Source: Geodermatophilaceae bacterium URHB0062
GTDB taxonomy: Bacteria; Actinomycetota; Actinomycetes; Mycobacteriales; Geodermatophilaceae
Reading direction: 5' to 3'
DNA length: 64,000 nt
Assembly: GCA_000620185.1 (NCBI GenBank)
Contig: JHVO01000011.1
Location: 168,302-232,301 of the forward strand
In this document: piece by piece, positions 8,196 to 17,272 of the stretch
Layout: each line of letters starts with the position of its first letter
How positions within the stretch are numbered: position 1 is the stretch's first letter
Program-made: the position numbers and the translations under genes
The notes under the pieces: model-generated
What the model was told of the DNA's origin: nothing
Databases searched by the model: none
Seen by the model: only the letters and a program-made list of their open reading frames with translations

Positions 8196-9400
8196 CAGTC
8201 GGTGGCGCCTTCCCAGTTCGGGTTCTCCCAGATCACGGTGCCGCCCATGCCCATACCGATGCACATGGCGGTGAGGCCGTAGCGGACGTCGGGCCGCTCG
8301 GCGAACTGGCGGGACAGCTGGGTCATCAGCCGCACGCCGGAGGAGGCCAGCGGATGGCCGACGGCGATGGCGCCGCCCCACGGGTTGACCCGCTCGTCGT
8401 CGTCGGCGATGCCGTAGTGGTCGAGGAACGCGAGCACCTGGACGGCGAAGGCCTCGTTCAGCTCGAACAGCCCGATGTCGCCGATCGACAGGCCGGTGGA
8501 GGCCAGCGCCTTCTCGGTCGCCGGGATCGGCCCCACGCCCATGACCTCGGGCTCGACGCCGGCGAAGCCGAAGCCGACCAGCCGCATGCCGATGGTCAGG
8601 CCGAGCTCACGGGCGACGTCCTCGGCGGCGAGAAGGCAGCCGGTGGCGCCGTCGTTGAGCCCGGCGGCGTTGCCGGCCGTGACGTGCCCGTGCGGGCGGA
8701 ACGGCGTCTTGAGCGTCGCCAACCCGTCGAGCGTGGTGTTCGGCCGCGGCGGCTCGTCGACGGTGGCCAGGCCGAAGCCGTTCTCCGCCGACCGCGTCGC
8801 GACCGGCACCAGCTCCGGCCCGATCTGGCCGTTGGCGACGGCCTTCGCGTACTTCTGCTGGCTGGCCAGCGCGAACGCGTCGCAGCGCTCCTTGGTCAGG
8901 TGCGGGAAGCGGTCGTGCAGGTTCTCCGCGGTCGAACCCATGACCAGTGCCGAGGGGTCGACGATCTTCTCGGAGAGGAACCGCGGGTTCGGGTCGACGC
9001 CCTCGCCCATGGGGTGGTGGCCCATGTGCTCGACGCCGCCGGCGATGGCGACGTCGTAGGCGCCGAACGCGATGCCGGACGCCGTGGTCGTCACGGCGGT
9101 CATGGCGCCGGCGCACATCCGGTCGATCGCGAAGCCGGGCACCGACTTCGGCAGCCCGGCCAGCAGCGCGGCGGACCGGCCGATGGTCAGGCCCTGGTCA
9201 CCGATCTGTGTCGTGGCGGCGATGGCGACCTCGTCGACGCGGTCGGCCGGCAGCGAGGGATTGCGCCGGAGCAGCTCGCGGATGCAGCGCACGACGAGGT
9301 CGTCGGCGCGCGTCTCGGCGTAGAGGCCCTTCGGGCCTGCCTTGCCGAAGGGGGTGCGCACGCCGTCGACGAAGACGACCTCACGCAACGAGCGGGACAT
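8195..9400 (-). CDS. Acetyl-CoA acyltransferase (beta-ketothiolase, FadA type)
   Basis: A 401-aa thiolase that cleaves 3-ketoacyl-CoA. The acyl-accepting Cys is residue 96 in IDRMCAGAM. The NEAFAVQVLAF block, the His in AVGHPLASSG and the second Cys in MCIGMGMGG complete the active site. The ATG at 9400 is preceded by GGAGG at good spacing. It is first in the leftward operon with the FadB-like gene; the sequence upstream carries a well-formed promoter and palindrome (9449-9477), so the pair is likely under a fatty-acid-responsive repressor. Confidence 0.92.
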   Translation of the reverse strand: MSRSLREVVFVDGVRTPFGKAGPKGLYAETRADDLVVRCIRELLRRNPSLPADRVDEVAIAATTQIGDQGLTIGRSAALLAGLPKSVPGFAIDRMCAGAMTAVTTTASGIAFGAYDVAIAGGVEHMGHHPMGEGVDPNPRFLSEKIVDPSALVMGSTAENLHDRFPHLTKERCDAFALASQQKYAKAVANGQIGPELVPVATRSAENGFGLATVDEPPRPNTTLDGLATLKTPFRPHGHVTAGNAAGLNDGATGCLLAAEDVARELGLTIGMRLVGFGFAGVEPEVMGVGPIPATEKALASTGLSIGDIGLFELNEAFAVQVLAFLDHYGIADDDERVNPWGGAIAVGHPLASSGVRLMTQLSRQFAERPDVRYGLTAMCIGMGMGGTVIWENPNWEGATD

Positions 9401-9448
9401 GGGACCTCCGCGGAAGTGGATATCGGCCCGGACGCGGGCGGCGCCCTC

Positions 9449-9477
9449 AAGTTACCCGTCGGTAACCAACCGTCCAA
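9449..9477 (-). promoter_or_regulatory. Promoter of the fadA-fadB operon
   Basis: On the minus strand TTGGAC (9477-9472) and TAACTT (9454-9449) are separated by exactly 17 bp and face the thiolase gene. The transcript would have a leader of about 40 nt before the ATG at 9400. Confidence 0.6.
9451..9466. promoter_or_regulatory. Palindrome overlapping the fadAB -10 box (probable repressor operator)
   Basis: GTTACC-CGTC-GGTAAC is a perfect 6-bp inverted repeat with a 4-nt spacer. It overlaps the -10 hexamer of the fadAB promoter. TetR-family regulators of fatty acid degradation use sites of this general shape, but the protein that binds here is not in the window as far as I can see. Confidence 0.55.
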
Positions 9478-9563
9478 GGCGGCGCGGCGAGGTCTCACTC
9501 CGAAGCGGCCCGTCCCGGGTCCCGCCCTGAGCCTGCGCGAAGTGAAGAGGACGGGGTCCTTTC

Positions 9564-10838
9564 TCAGGCGGTGGTCGCCGCCGCGGTGAGGAGGTCGCGG
9601 GTCAGCTCGATCTGCCACTCCCGCGCGCCACCGGCCCGCAGCGCCGCCGCGATCGTGTCGGCGTCGCGCGGATCGGGCGGGCTCCACATCAGCCGGCGCA
9701 CCAGGTCGGGCGAGAGCAGGTTCTCGACCGGAACCGAGTGCTTCGTCGAGAGCTCCGCGAGGCCGGCGCGGGCGGTCTGCAGGCGGGTGTGGGCGGCGGG
9801 GTCGCGGTCGGCCCAGCGGTTCACCGGAGGAGGCCCGTCGCCCGGCTTGCTGTGCAGCGGAAGCTCGTCCTCGGGCAGCGACTTGCCGCGCTTGAGCGCA
9901 CCGAACCAGGTGGCAACCAGCCGGCGGTTGGCCCGCCCGCGGAAGACCGGCAGCTCCAGCAGTCCGCCCTCGTTGGCCGGATCGGCCTGCACCGCTGCCA
10001 CCATGGCCGAGTCGGGCAGGACCCGTCCCGGAGCGATGTCGCGGTTGCGGGCCATGTCGTCGCGGGCCTGCCACAGCGAGCGCAGCATGCCGAGCTGGCG
10101 CCGGGAGCGCAGCCCGTGGACGCCGGACGTGCGGCGCCAGGGATCGCTCTTCGGCGCGGGCGGACCGGCGGCGAGGATCGCCTCGAACTCCTGCCGGGCC
10201 CACGCGGTCTTGCCCTGCTGCTCGAGGATCGCGGCGAGGGCGTCGCGGAGCTCGACCAGCACCTCGACGTCGAGGGCGGCGTAGATCAGCCACTCCTCGG
10301 GCAGCGGGCGGGTGCTCCAGTCGGCGGCGGAGTGGCCCTTCTGCAGCGAGTAACCCAGCAGCGACTCGACCACCGCGCCCAGGCCGACCCGCGGCAGCCC
10401 GGCCAGCCGCGCGGCCAGTTCGGTGTCGAAGATCCGCCGTGGCACCAGGCCGATCTCGGCCAGGCAGGGCAGGTCCTGGTTGGCCGCGTGCAGCACCCAC
10501 TCCGCGTCGGCGATCGCGTCCTGGATCACCGAGAGGTCGGGCAGCGGAACAGGGTCGAGCAGGCCGGTGCCCGAGCCGTTCCGGCGCAGCTGCACGAGGT
10601 AGGCCCGCTGCCCGTAGCGGTAGCCCGACGCTCGCTCGGCGTCGACCGCCACCGGGCCGGACCCGTCGCGCAGCGCCTCGGCGTACTCGACCAGCTGGGT
10701 CGAGGTCTCGATGACCGGTGGCAGCCCCTCGCGCGGAACGAGGAGCGGGGTGGGTTCCGGCGCGGACTCCTCCGCCGGTGCGCTGTGCGCCGCGGCCGGG
10801 ACGTCGTCCTCCGGCCGGGGCGTGGCCTCGCTGCTCAG
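9564..10838 (-). CDS. Ribonuclease D-like 3'-5' exonuclease with HRDC domain
   Basis: About 424 aa. The DEDD nuclease part shows VAVDAERASG, a central LHAANQDLPCL and YAALDVEVLVELRDAL. An HRDC region follows, roughly from the SRRQLGML helix onward, plus a C-terminal helical part. It would trim structured RNA 3' ends. The start is a problem: no ATG, GTG or TTG occurs in frame between the upstream gene and the conserved region. The feature is drawn from a CTG at 10838, with GAGAAGG 10 nt upstream. A rare CTG start or a small sequence error are both possible. The order RNase D - DUF3000 - hemE is also known from mycobacteria. Confidence 0.8.
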   Translation of the reverse strand: MSSEATPRPEDDVPAAAHSAPAEESAPEPTPLLVPREGLPPVIETSTQLVEYAEALRDGSGPVAVDAERASGYRYGQRAYLVQLRRNGSGTGLLDPVPLPDLSVIQDAIADAEWVLHAANQDLPCLAEIGLVPRRIFDTELAARLAGLPRVGLGAVVESLLGYSLQKGHSAADWSTRPLPEEWLIYAALDVEVLVELRDALAAILEQQGKTAWARQEFEAILAAGPPAPKSDPWRRTSGVHGLRSRRQLGMLRSLWQARDDMARNRDIAPGRVLPDSAMVAAVQADPANEGGLLELPVFRGRANRRLVATWFGALKRGKSLPEDELPLHSKPGDGPPPVNRWADRDPAAHTRLQTARAGLAELSTKHSVPVENLLSPDLVRRLMWSPPDPRDADTIAAALRAGGAREWQIELTRDLLTAAATTA

Positions 10839-10966
10839 TTGCCGTCCACCTTCTCGCCGGTGTCGTGATCCGCCCGCGTGCGGCGCGGGCCGTGCGGAGC
10901 GCGCCGCAGGGTGGTCACCAGCGGTCGCGGGCGCAGCGGGCGCGAGCCCGGCTGGCCCTCCCGATG

Positions 10967-11599
10967 TTAGAGAGTCTGCTCGTCCGGCCGGTCGGAGGGA
11001 TCCAGCAGCCGCACCCCGGGCGGCGGCAGACCGGCGGCGTTGCCGAGGACCTCGAGCCAGGCCAGCAGGTGCCGGTCCAGGTCGGTGGTCTCCGCCGTCC
11101 ACGAGGCGCGCATCTCGACGTCGACGGTGTGCTCGGGGCCGGCCAGGTCGCCGAACCGCGTCGAGGCCGTGCGGGTCACCGTGCCGCCGACGTTGTGGTG
11201 TCCGGCGCCGGCCTCGGCCAGGGCGTCGGTGAGCCAGCTCCAGGCCACCTCGGAGAACATCGTGTCGTCGACGAGTTCCTCGTCCGTGGCGGCCGACAGG
11301 TAGCCGACGCACCGGGTGGTGCCGTTCCAGGACTCGTGGCCGTCGGGGTCGTAGAGCACGATGAAACGGGCGCTGGCGAGCTCGAGCTCGTCGTCGCCGT
11401 CCGGTTCGGCGACCCGGGCCGCGAGGGCGTGTGCGTACGGCGCGAGCCGCTGAGGTGCGGGGATGTGCTCCAGCACGATCTCCGGACGGGTGCGGACCTT
11501 CGCCAGCGCGTCGAGGGCGGCCCGGAACTCGACCGGGGGTTCGTCCCCTCCGGCGCTCGTGCCTCGTGACCCGGCACTGGCCAGGCTGTGCGGCTCCAC
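10967..11599 (-). CDS. DUF3000 domain protein
   Basis: A 210-aa soluble protein of an actinobacteria-specific family of unknown function. Recognisable blocks are [56 protein letters not shown] and [13 protein letters not shown], with [15 protein letters not shown] near the middle. The GTG at 11599 is chosen because it leaves a short N-terminus as in the family; a GTG at 11629 is an alternative. It is divergent from hemE across about 117 nt, so the two may share a control region. The conserved linkage to RNase D and haem genes hints at a housekeeping role, which is not proven. Confidence 0.8.
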   Translation of the reverse strand: MEPHSLASAGSRGTSAGGDEPPVEFRAALDALAKVRTRPEIVLEHIPAPQRLAPYAHALAARVAEPDGDDELELASARFIVLYDPDGHESWNGTTRCVGYLSAATDEELVDDTMFSEVAWSWLTDALAEAGAGHHNVGGTVTRTASTRFGDLAGPEHTVDVEMRASWTAETTDLDRHLLAWLEVLGNAAGLPPPGVRLLDPSDRPDEQTL

Positions 11600-11716
11600 C
11601 TCCGCAGGGTAGGCCGCCGAGTACCACACGGCGCACGACGCGCCGCAACCGTCCGGGTACTCCCGAGCATCACGGCCGGGACGGCGACCCAGCGGCATCT
11701 GGGAGGATCGACGCTC

Positions 11717-12805
11717 GTGACTCCCGCTGCCGGCACCGCTGCCGCCGATCCCGCCGTGCCCGATCCCGCGGACTCCGACCTCGTCCGGGCCGCGCGCGGC
11801 CTGCCGGTGAGCCGGACGCCGGTGTGGTTCATGCGCCAGGCCGGCCGCTCGCTGCCGGAGTACCGGGCCCTGCGCGCCGGGACGGCGATGCTCGAGGCCT
11901 GTCAGGACGCCGACCTGGTTACCGAGATCACGCTGCAGCCGGTCCGCCGGCACGGGGTGGACGCGGCGATCCTGTTCTCCGACATCGTCCTGCCGCTGGT
12001 GGTCGCCGGCCTCGACATCGAGATCAAGCCCGGCGTGGGGCCGGTCGTGGCCGCCCCGGTGCGGTCGGTCGCGGACGTCGACGCACTCCCGCCGCTGGAG
12101 CCCGAGCGGCTGGAGTTCCTGCAGACGGCGGTCCGGCAGCTGGTCGCCGAGCTCGGCGGTACCCCGCTGATCGGGTTCGCCGGCGCTCCGTTCACCCTCG
12201 CGACCTACCTCATCGAGGGCGGCCCCTCGAAGGAGCACGCCCGCACGAAGGCGTTCATGTACGCCGAGCCGGAGGCCTGGAGCCGGCTGCTCGACCGGCT
12301 CGCCGTCTCCGCGGCCATCTTCCTGCGGGCTCAGATCGACGCCGGGGCGGTCGCCGTCCAGCTGTTCGACTCGTGGGCCGGGGTGCTGTCGGCCGCCGAC
12401 TACGCGCACCGGGTGCTGCCGCACTCCCGCGCCGTGTTCGACGGCCTGGGCGATGCGCGGCTGGGGGAGGACAGAGTGCCGCGGATCCACTTCGGCGTGG
12501 GCACCGGCGAGCTGCTCCCCCTCATCGGGGACGCCGGCGCCGACGTGGTCGGCGTGGACTGGCGCGTGCCGCTGGACGAGGCCACCCGCCGGGTGGGCCC
12601 GGGCCGTTCGCTGCAGGGCAACCTCGACCCGGCGGTGCTCCTGGCCGACCGCGCGACCGTCGACCGAGAGGTGCGTCGGGTCGTGGCCGAGGGTGCCGCC
12701 GCGCGCGGGCACATCTTCAACCTCGGACACGGCGTCCTGCCGGAGACCGACCCGGACGTGCTCACGCACGTCGTCGACCTGGTGCACGAGCTCACGGCGC
12801 GATGA
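11717..12805 (+). CDS. hemE: Uroporphyrinogen decarboxylase
   Basis: 362 aa. The enzyme decarboxylates the four acetate side chains of uroporphyrinogen III to give coproporphyrinogen III. The N-terminal [16 protein letters not shown] block carries the substrate-binding Arg residues. [26 protein letters not shown] and the C-terminal [13 protein letters not shown] complete the signature. The GTG at 11717 has GGGAGG at 11701-11706. Its stop overlaps the hemY start (ATGA), so it heads a haem operon. Confidence 0.95.
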   Translation: MTPAAGTAAADPAVPDPADSDLVRAARGLPVSRTPVWFMRQAGRSLPEYRALRAGTAMLEACQDADLVTEITLQPVRRHGVDAAILFSDIVLPLVVAGLDIEIKPGVGPVVAAPVRSVADVDALPPLEPERLEFLQTAVRQLVAELGGTPLIGFAGAPFTLATYLIEGGPSKEHARTKAFMYAEPEAWSRLLDRLAVSAAIFLRAQIDAGAVAVQLFDSWAGVLSAADYAHRVLPHSRAVFDGLGDARLGEDRVPRIHFGVGTGELLPLIGDAGADVVGVDWRVPLDEATRRVGPGRSLQGNLDPAVLLADRATVDREVRRVVAEGAAARGHIFNLGHGVLPETDPDVLTHVVDLVHELTAR

Positions 12806-14235
12806 GCCGCCTGGTCGTCGTCGGGGCCGGCATCACGGGGCTCTCCGCCGCGTTCGAGTGGCACCGGCGCCGTCCCGACGACGAGATCGTCGTCCTGGAG
12901 GCCGGCGACCGGATCGGCGGGAAGCTGTACCGCGTCGAGCTGGCCGGCCACTGGTACGACACCGGGCCGGAGGCGGTGCTCGCCCGCGTGCCGGAGGCCG
13001 TCGGGCTGGTCGAGGCCCTGGGCCTGGGCGGCCGGCTGGTCGCGCCCGCCACGACCCAGGCGTCCGTGGTCCTGCCCGACGGGCGGTTCCCGCTGCCCGC
13101 GGGGACCGTCCTGGGCGTGCCCGCCTCGGCCGACGACGTCTCCGGCTTCCTCTCACCGGCGGGCGTGGACAGGGTGCGGGCCGAGGCCTCGCTCCCGCCG
13201 CTGCGGCTCGACGGGGACGTCGCCGTGGGCGGCCTGCTGCGCGAGCGGCTCGGCGACGAGGTGGTCGACCGGCTGGTCGAGCCGCTGCTCGGGGGTGTCT
13301 ACGCCGGACGGGCCGACGAGCTGTCCCTGACCGCCACCATGCCGGCGCTGGCGGCGCAGCTCGCCCGGTCCGGGTCGGTCCTCGCCGCCGCGACGGCGGC
13401 CCGCGACGCCGGAACCCGCAGCCGCGGGGACGCCGACGGACCGGTGTTCGCCACGGTCACCGACGGCATCGGATCCCTGCCGGAGGCGCTGGTCGCGGCC
13501 TCCCGCGCCGTCGTCCGGCTGCGTACCCCGGCGCACGGGCTCCGCCGGACCCCGGGCGGCTTCGAGCTCTCCGTCGGCCCGGCGGCCGCGCCCGAGGTGC
13601 TGCCGGCCGACGTCGTCCTCGTGACCGCGCCCGCGCCGAAGGCCGCGCGGCTGCTGAGCGAGGCGGTGCCCGGCGCGGCGGAGCCGCTGCGGGGCATCCC
13701 GTACGCCTCGATGGCCGTGGTCGCGATGGCGTTCCCGGCCCAGGACGTCGCCGCCGGGTCGGGGCTGCTCGTGCCCCCCGTGACCGGCCGGCTGGTCAAG
13801 GGCGTCACGGTGTCGTCGGCGAAGTGGCCGCACCTGGCGGGGGAGACGCTGCTGGTCCGCTCGTCGGTCGGCCGGTTCCGCGACGAGTCGGAGCTCCAGC
13901 GCTCGGACGACGACCTGACCGCCGCCGTGGTCGCCGACGTCGCGGACCTGCTCGGCCTCTCCCGGCCCGAGCCGCTGGAGACGCGCCTGATCCGCTGGGG
14001 CGGCGGGCTGCCGCAGTACCTGGTCGGGCACCCGGCGCGGGTCGCCGCGATCCGCGCGGCCGTCGCGGACGTGCCCGGACTCGGGATCGCGGGTGCCGCC
14101 TTCGAGGGTGTGGGCGTGCCGGCCTGCATCCGCGACGCCCACCGCGCCGTCGACGCACTGCTCGGCCGAGCCGTGGCGGAGGCCACGTCGGCGTCGGGCA
14201 TCAGCGGGTGCCCTCCGCTGTTGGGATCGGGGTGA
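12802..14235 (+). CDS. hemY: HemY-type coproporphyrinogen III / protoporphyrinogen oxidase
   Basis: A 477-aa FAD enzyme. The dinucleotide motif [16 protein letters not shown] and the following EAGDRIGGK fit the flavin amine oxidase fold. [18 protein letters not shown] is a family hallmark, and the C-terminal [16 protein letters not shown] closes the FAD site. Because hemQ follows and no hemF or hemN-type gene is seen here, the likely reaction is coproporphyrinogen III to coproporphyrin III (CgoX), as established for actinobacteria with ChdC. It is coupled to hemE by a 4-nt overlap. Confidence 0.92.
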   Translation: MSRLVVVGAGITGLSAAFEWHRRRPDDEIVVLEAGDRIGGKLYRVELAGHWYDTGPEAVLARVPEAVGLVEALGLGGRLVAPATTQASVVLPDGRFPLPAGTVLGVPASADDVSGFLSPAGVDRVRAEASLPPLRLDGDVAVGGLLRERLGDEVVDRLVEPLLGGVYAGRADELSLTATMPALAAQLARSGSVLAAATAARDAGTRSRGDADGPVFATVTDGIGSLPEALVAASRAVVRLRTPAHGLRRTPGGFELSVGPAAAPEVLPADVVLVTAPAPKAARLLSEAVPGAAEPLRGIPYASMAVVAMAFPAQDVAAGSGLLVPPVTGRLVKGVTVSSAKWPHLAGETLLVRSSVGRFRDESELQRSDDDLTAAVVADVADLLGLSRPEPLETRLIRWGGGLPQYLVGHPARVAAIRAAVADVPGLGIAGAAFEGVGVPACIRDAHRAVDALLGRAVAEATSASGISGCPPLLGSG

Positions 14236-14396
14236 CAACCATGCACCATCCGAACGACCAGATCCGATCCTCATCCCGCCGACCCGATCGCTGCCTGCGC
14301 CACCACGTGTGGATGGCCGCCTGTGACGTGTGCCGCGACGTCCGCGCCGACCTGCTCAGCAGCCCCGCCGGCAAGGGCTCCGCGCCGACCCCCTGA
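14232..14396 (+). CDS. Small Cys/His-containing protein between hemY and hemQ
   Basis: 54 aa from a GTG at 14232 that overlaps the hemY stop (GTGA), or 51 aa from the ATG at 14241. The middle has RCLRHHVWMAACDVCRDVR, with a Cys-x2-His-His and a Cys-x2-Cys pair that could bind zinc or iron. I do not recognise a named family. The tight coupling to hemY and the position just before hemQ suggest a haem- or iron-linked role, but this is inference. The rest of the protein is polar and probably flexible. Confidence 0.6.
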   Translation: MTTMHHPNDQIRSSSRRPDRCLRHHVWMAACDVCRDVRADLLSSPAGKGSAPTP

Positions 14397-14456
14397 CGCG
14401 ATGACCGCCGTCCGGGCCCCCCAGGGCCTCTTCCGCGACCGAGGGACAATGGCCTC

Positions 14457-15182
14457 ATGAGCGAGCAGCAGACCGACGAGCAGGCCCGGAGCATCGGCAA
14501 GCGGGCGAACGAACTGAACGCCTCCATCCGGTACACGATGTGGTCGGTGTTCAAGCTCGCTCGGCCGCTCGGCGACGACCAGCGGTCCGCCGCCGCCGAC
14601 GAGGCCGAGGCGCTGCTCGACGAGCTGGCCGGCAAGGACGTCGTCGTCCGCGGGGTCTACGACGTCGCGGGCCTGCGGGCCGACGCCGACCTCATGGTCT
14701 GGTGGCACGCCGAGACGGCCGAGGCGCTGCAGGAGGCATACACCCGGCTGCGCCGCACGACGCTGGGCCGCCACCTCGACCCGGTGTGGTCGCAGATGGC
14801 GCTGCACCGGCCGGCGGAGTTCAACCGCAGCCACATCCCGGCGTTCCTCGCCGACGAGGAGCCGCGCCGCTGGGTCTGCGTCTACCCGTTCGTGCGCTCG
14901 TACGAGTGGTACCTCCTGCCCGACGAGGAGCGCCGCTTCATGCTGGCCGAGCACGGGAAGATGGCGCGCGGCTACCCCGACGTCCGGGCCAACACCGTGG
15001 CCTCGTTCGCCCTCGGCGACTACGAATGGATGCTCGCCTTCGAGGCTGACGAGCTGCACCGCATCGTCGACCTGATGCGCGAGCTTCGGGCCGCGACCGC
15101 GCGGCGGCACGTCCGCGAGGAGGTGCCGTTCTACACCGGCATCCGCAAGCCGATCTCGGAGCTGGTCAACGACCTCGCCTGA
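14457..15182 (+). CDS. hemQ: Coproheme decarboxylase (actinobacterial HemQ / ChdC)
   Basis: 241 aa, chlorite-dismutase fold. It converts coproheme III to haem b with peroxide as oxidant, the last step of the coproporphyrin-dependent pathway. The residues known from Corynebacterium diphtheriae ChdC (His118, Tyr135, His158) all appear here with a constant offset of eight: His126 in RSHIPAF, catalytic Tyr143 in [12 protein letters not shown] and proximal His166 in [25 protein letters not shown] is the typical C-terminal block. It begins 60 nt after the small Cys protein and probably belongs to the hemE-hemY operon. Confidence 0.95.
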   Translation: MSEQQTDEQARSIGKRANELNASIRYTMWSVFKLARPLGDDQRSAAADEAEALLDELAGKDVVVRGVYDVAGLRADADLMVWWHAETAEALQEAYTRLRRTTLGRHLDPVWSQMALHRPAEFNRSHIPAFLADEEPRRWVCVYPFVRSYEWYLLPDEERRFMLAEHGKMARGYPDVRANTVASFALGDYEWMLAFEADELHRIVDLMRELRAATARRHVREEVPFYTGIRKPISELVNDLA

Positions 15183-15193
15183 GCGGCCTCGTT

Positions 15194-15218
15194 CTCCCTG
15201 AACCTGCTGGCCAGGGAG
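15194..15218 (+). terminator. Weak hairpin after hemQ
   Basis: CTCCCTG (15194-15200) pairs with CAGGGAG (15212-15218) across an 11-nt loop. It begins 11 nt after the hemQ stop, ahead of the HNH gene. The stem is short, so the assignment is tentative. Confidence 0.3.
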
Positions 15219-15253
15219 CGAAAACTGTCGTACCCCTCGCCTACCGTGCGGGC

Positions 15254-16780
15254 ATGTTCCCTCCGGAGGCGTTCGGTGTCGGCGTGACGGTCGCCGAGCT
15301 GAGCCCCGTCCGGTGGGACGACGTGGCGCTGCCGGCGGGGGTCGTGTCGCGGCCGTCCCGGATCGGTGACCTGTTGCCCGTGGAGCTGATGACGCCGGAG
15401 CAGAAGGCGGCGCAGTTGCAGCGGGTGGCGGAGGCGGAGGCGGTGCTGGCCGCCTTCAAGGCCGAGCTGGTGGTGGGGCTGGCCGCCGACCGGCCGGCGA
15501 GCGACGACCGGCGGCGGAGTCAGCCGGGGGCGGCGTCGGGGGAGTGGGCGGCGCAGCTGCTCGACGAGGGCGTGTCGGAGTTCTTCCCCGACGAGCTGGC
15601 GCTGGTGCTGAACTGCTCGCGGGCCGGGGCGACGCAGCTGTGGGAGTGGGCGACGACGTTGCGGCGGCGGTTGCCGGCGACCTGGGCGGCGTTGGCCGAC
15701 GGGTGGCTGGACTGGCCGCGGGCACGGGCGATCGCCGCGGAGCTGGGCTGGCCGGCCCGTGAGTCCCCGGATGACGTGGTGGCCGCGGTCGAGCGGGTGG
15801 TGTTGCCGCAGGCGACGGGGTTGTCGGTCACCCGGCTGCGGGCGCTGGTGCGCAGGGAGCTGATCAAGGTCGACCCGGCCGCCGGCGACCGGCGCCGGAA
15901 GAAGGCCCAGCGGGATGCCGACGTCACCGTGCGCGGTCTGGGCGACGGCATGGGGGAGTTGCGGGCGACGATGCCCTATCCCGACGCGGCCCAGATACGG
16001 GCCACGGCCGACGCGCACGCCCGGGCGGCCAAGGCGGCCGGTGACGGTCGGCCGATCGGGCAGCTGCGCAGCGCGGCCCTGCACGACCTGGTGACCCGAC
16101 CCGAGCAGGCACGGCCGACGGTGTCTGCGCACCTGGAGGTGGTCGCCGCGCTGGACACGCTCGAGTCCGCCGCCGCCGGAGCTCCCGGCATGGGCCGGGA
16201 GCCGGTGCTGGTCGACGGGGAGCCGGTGACCGCTGCCCTCGCCCGTGAACTGCTGGAACGGCTCGACGCGCTGTGCCCGGGCGGGCTGCAGGCGCCGACC
16301 GACGGCACCCTGACGATCTCGGTCACCGACGAGGACGGGCGGCTGCTCGCCGCGGTCACCCGCCGCGAGCTCGAGCGGGCCGTCCGCCGCGGCGAGGGGC
16401 TGTGTCCCCCACCCGGGATCGACCAGTACGAGCCCACCCCGGCCCAGCAGCGTTTCGCGCGGACCCGGGACCGCACCTGCCGGCATCCCGGCTGCGGCAA
16501 CGGCGCCGGCTGGGCCGACCTCGACCACGTGGTTCCGCACTCCCAGGGCGGGGAGACCGACTGCGTCAACCTGTGCTGCCTGTGCCGACGTCACCACCGC
16601 CTGAAGACCCACGCCAACGGCTGGATCTACGTGATCACCCCCGACGGCGTGCTCACCGTGATCACACCCAGCGGTGTCACCCGGGTCAGCCGGCCACCGG
16701 GCATGCGCGCGGACGACGACGGCATCCTGCACGTGACCGCCGAACGAGACGGTCAGCCCGACGATCCGCCGCCGTTCTAG
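15254..16780 (+). CDS. DUF222 / 13E12 repeat family HNH endonuclease-like protein
   Basis: 508 aa. The long N-terminal DUF222 region (about 20-380) is rich in Ala, Arg and Leu. The C-terminal HNH module (about 405-460) reads RTCRHPGCGNG, then DLDHVVPHSQGGETDCVN and CCLCRRHHRLKTH, with four Cys positions for zinc and the DH and H catalytic residues. Such proteins occur in many copies in actinobacterial genomes, and their role (mobile-element-like or repair-related) is unsettled. It ends only 4 nt from the convergent msrB gene. Confidence 0.88.
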   Translation: MFPPEAFGVGVTVAELSPVRWDDVALPAGVVSRPSRIGDLLPVELMTPEQKAAQLQRVAEAEAVLAAFKAELVVGLAADRPASDDRRRSQPGAASGEWAAQLLDEGVSEFFPDELALVLNCSRAGATQLWEWATTLRRRLPATWAALADGWLDWPRARAIAAELGWPARESPDDVVAAVERVVLPQATGLSVTRLRALVRRELIKVDPAAGDRRRKKAQRDADVTVRGLGDGMGELRATMPYPDAAQIRATADAHARAAKAAGDGRPIGQLRSAALHDLVTRPEQARPTVSAHLEVVAALDTLESAAAGAPGMGREPVLVDGEPVTAALARELLERLDALCPGGLQAPTDGTLTISVTDEDGRLLAAVTRRELERAVRRGEGLCPPPGIDQYEPTPAQQRFARTRDRTCRHPGCGNGAGWADLDHVVPHSQGGETDCVNLCCLCRRHHRLKTHANGWIYVITPDGVLTVITPSGVTRVSRPPGMRADDDGILHVTAERDGQPDDPPPF

Positions 16781-16784
16781 CGGC

Positions 16785-17201
16785 TCAGCCCTCGGCGGGT
16801 ACGAGCCGGATGCTGACGGAGTTGATGCAGTAGCGGTCGCCGGTGGGCGTCTGCGGGGCGTCGTCGAACAGGTGGCCCAGGTGGCTGTGGCAGGTGCCGC
16901 ACAGCACCTCGGTGCGGATCATGCCGTGGCTGCGGTCCTCGCGGAGGATCACGTTGTCCTCGGCCGAGGCCTCGTAGAACGACGGCCAGCCACAGTGCGA
17001 GTCGAACTTCGTCTGCGACCGGAAGAGCTCCGCGCCGCACGCCCGGCACTCGTAGACACCGACGGTCTTGGTGTCGACGTACTCACCGGTCCAGGGGCGC
17101 TCGGTACCCGCTTGGCGCAGGACGGCGTACTCCTCGGGCGAGAGCTGCGCGCGCCACTCCTCGTCGGTCTTGCTCACGGCCGGCTGCTTCGACGTGGTCA
17201 T
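16785..17201 (-). CDS. msrB: Peptide-methionine (R)-S-oxide reductase
   Basis: 138 aa, cytoplasmic. It reduces methionine-R-sulfoxide in proteins. Zinc Cys pairs are C52/C55 (CRAC) and C101/C104 (CGTC); the catalytic Cys is C125 in RYCINSVS, and C70 in SHCGWPSF may resolve the disulfide. The ATG at 17201 gives the usual family length. The gene sits near hemQ, as in mycobacteria. Confidence 0.95.
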   Translation of the reverse strand: MTTSKQPAVSKTDEEWRAQLSPEEYAVLRQAGTERPWTGEYVDTKTVGVYECRACGAELFRSQTKFDSHCGWPSFYEASAEDNVILREDRSHGMIRTEVLCGTCHSHLGHLFDDAPQTPTGDRYCINSVSIRLVPAEG

Positions 17202-17213
17202 GCTCCAACGGTA

Positions 17214-17255
17214 CGGCGGCCGCGCCACCCCCGAGCAGGGGTGACGCGGCCGCCG
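17214..17255 (-). terminator. Long hairpin downstream of the secreted nuclease gene
   Basis: CGGCGGCCGCG followed by CACCCC (from 17214) pairs with GGGGTG followed by CGCGGCCGCCG (to 17255), with one internal mismatch and a short loop. It lies between the nuclease stop (17273) and the msrB start (17201), both leftward, so it would end the nuclease transcript. Confidence 0.7.
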
Positions 17256-17272
17256 TGTGCCGAACGCCAGGA

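Noticed and set aside
6006..8282. A 758-codon plus-strand frame over the FadB-like gene
   Set aside because: Antisense artefact of high GC; the opposite strand carries intact crotonase and dehydrogenase motifs.
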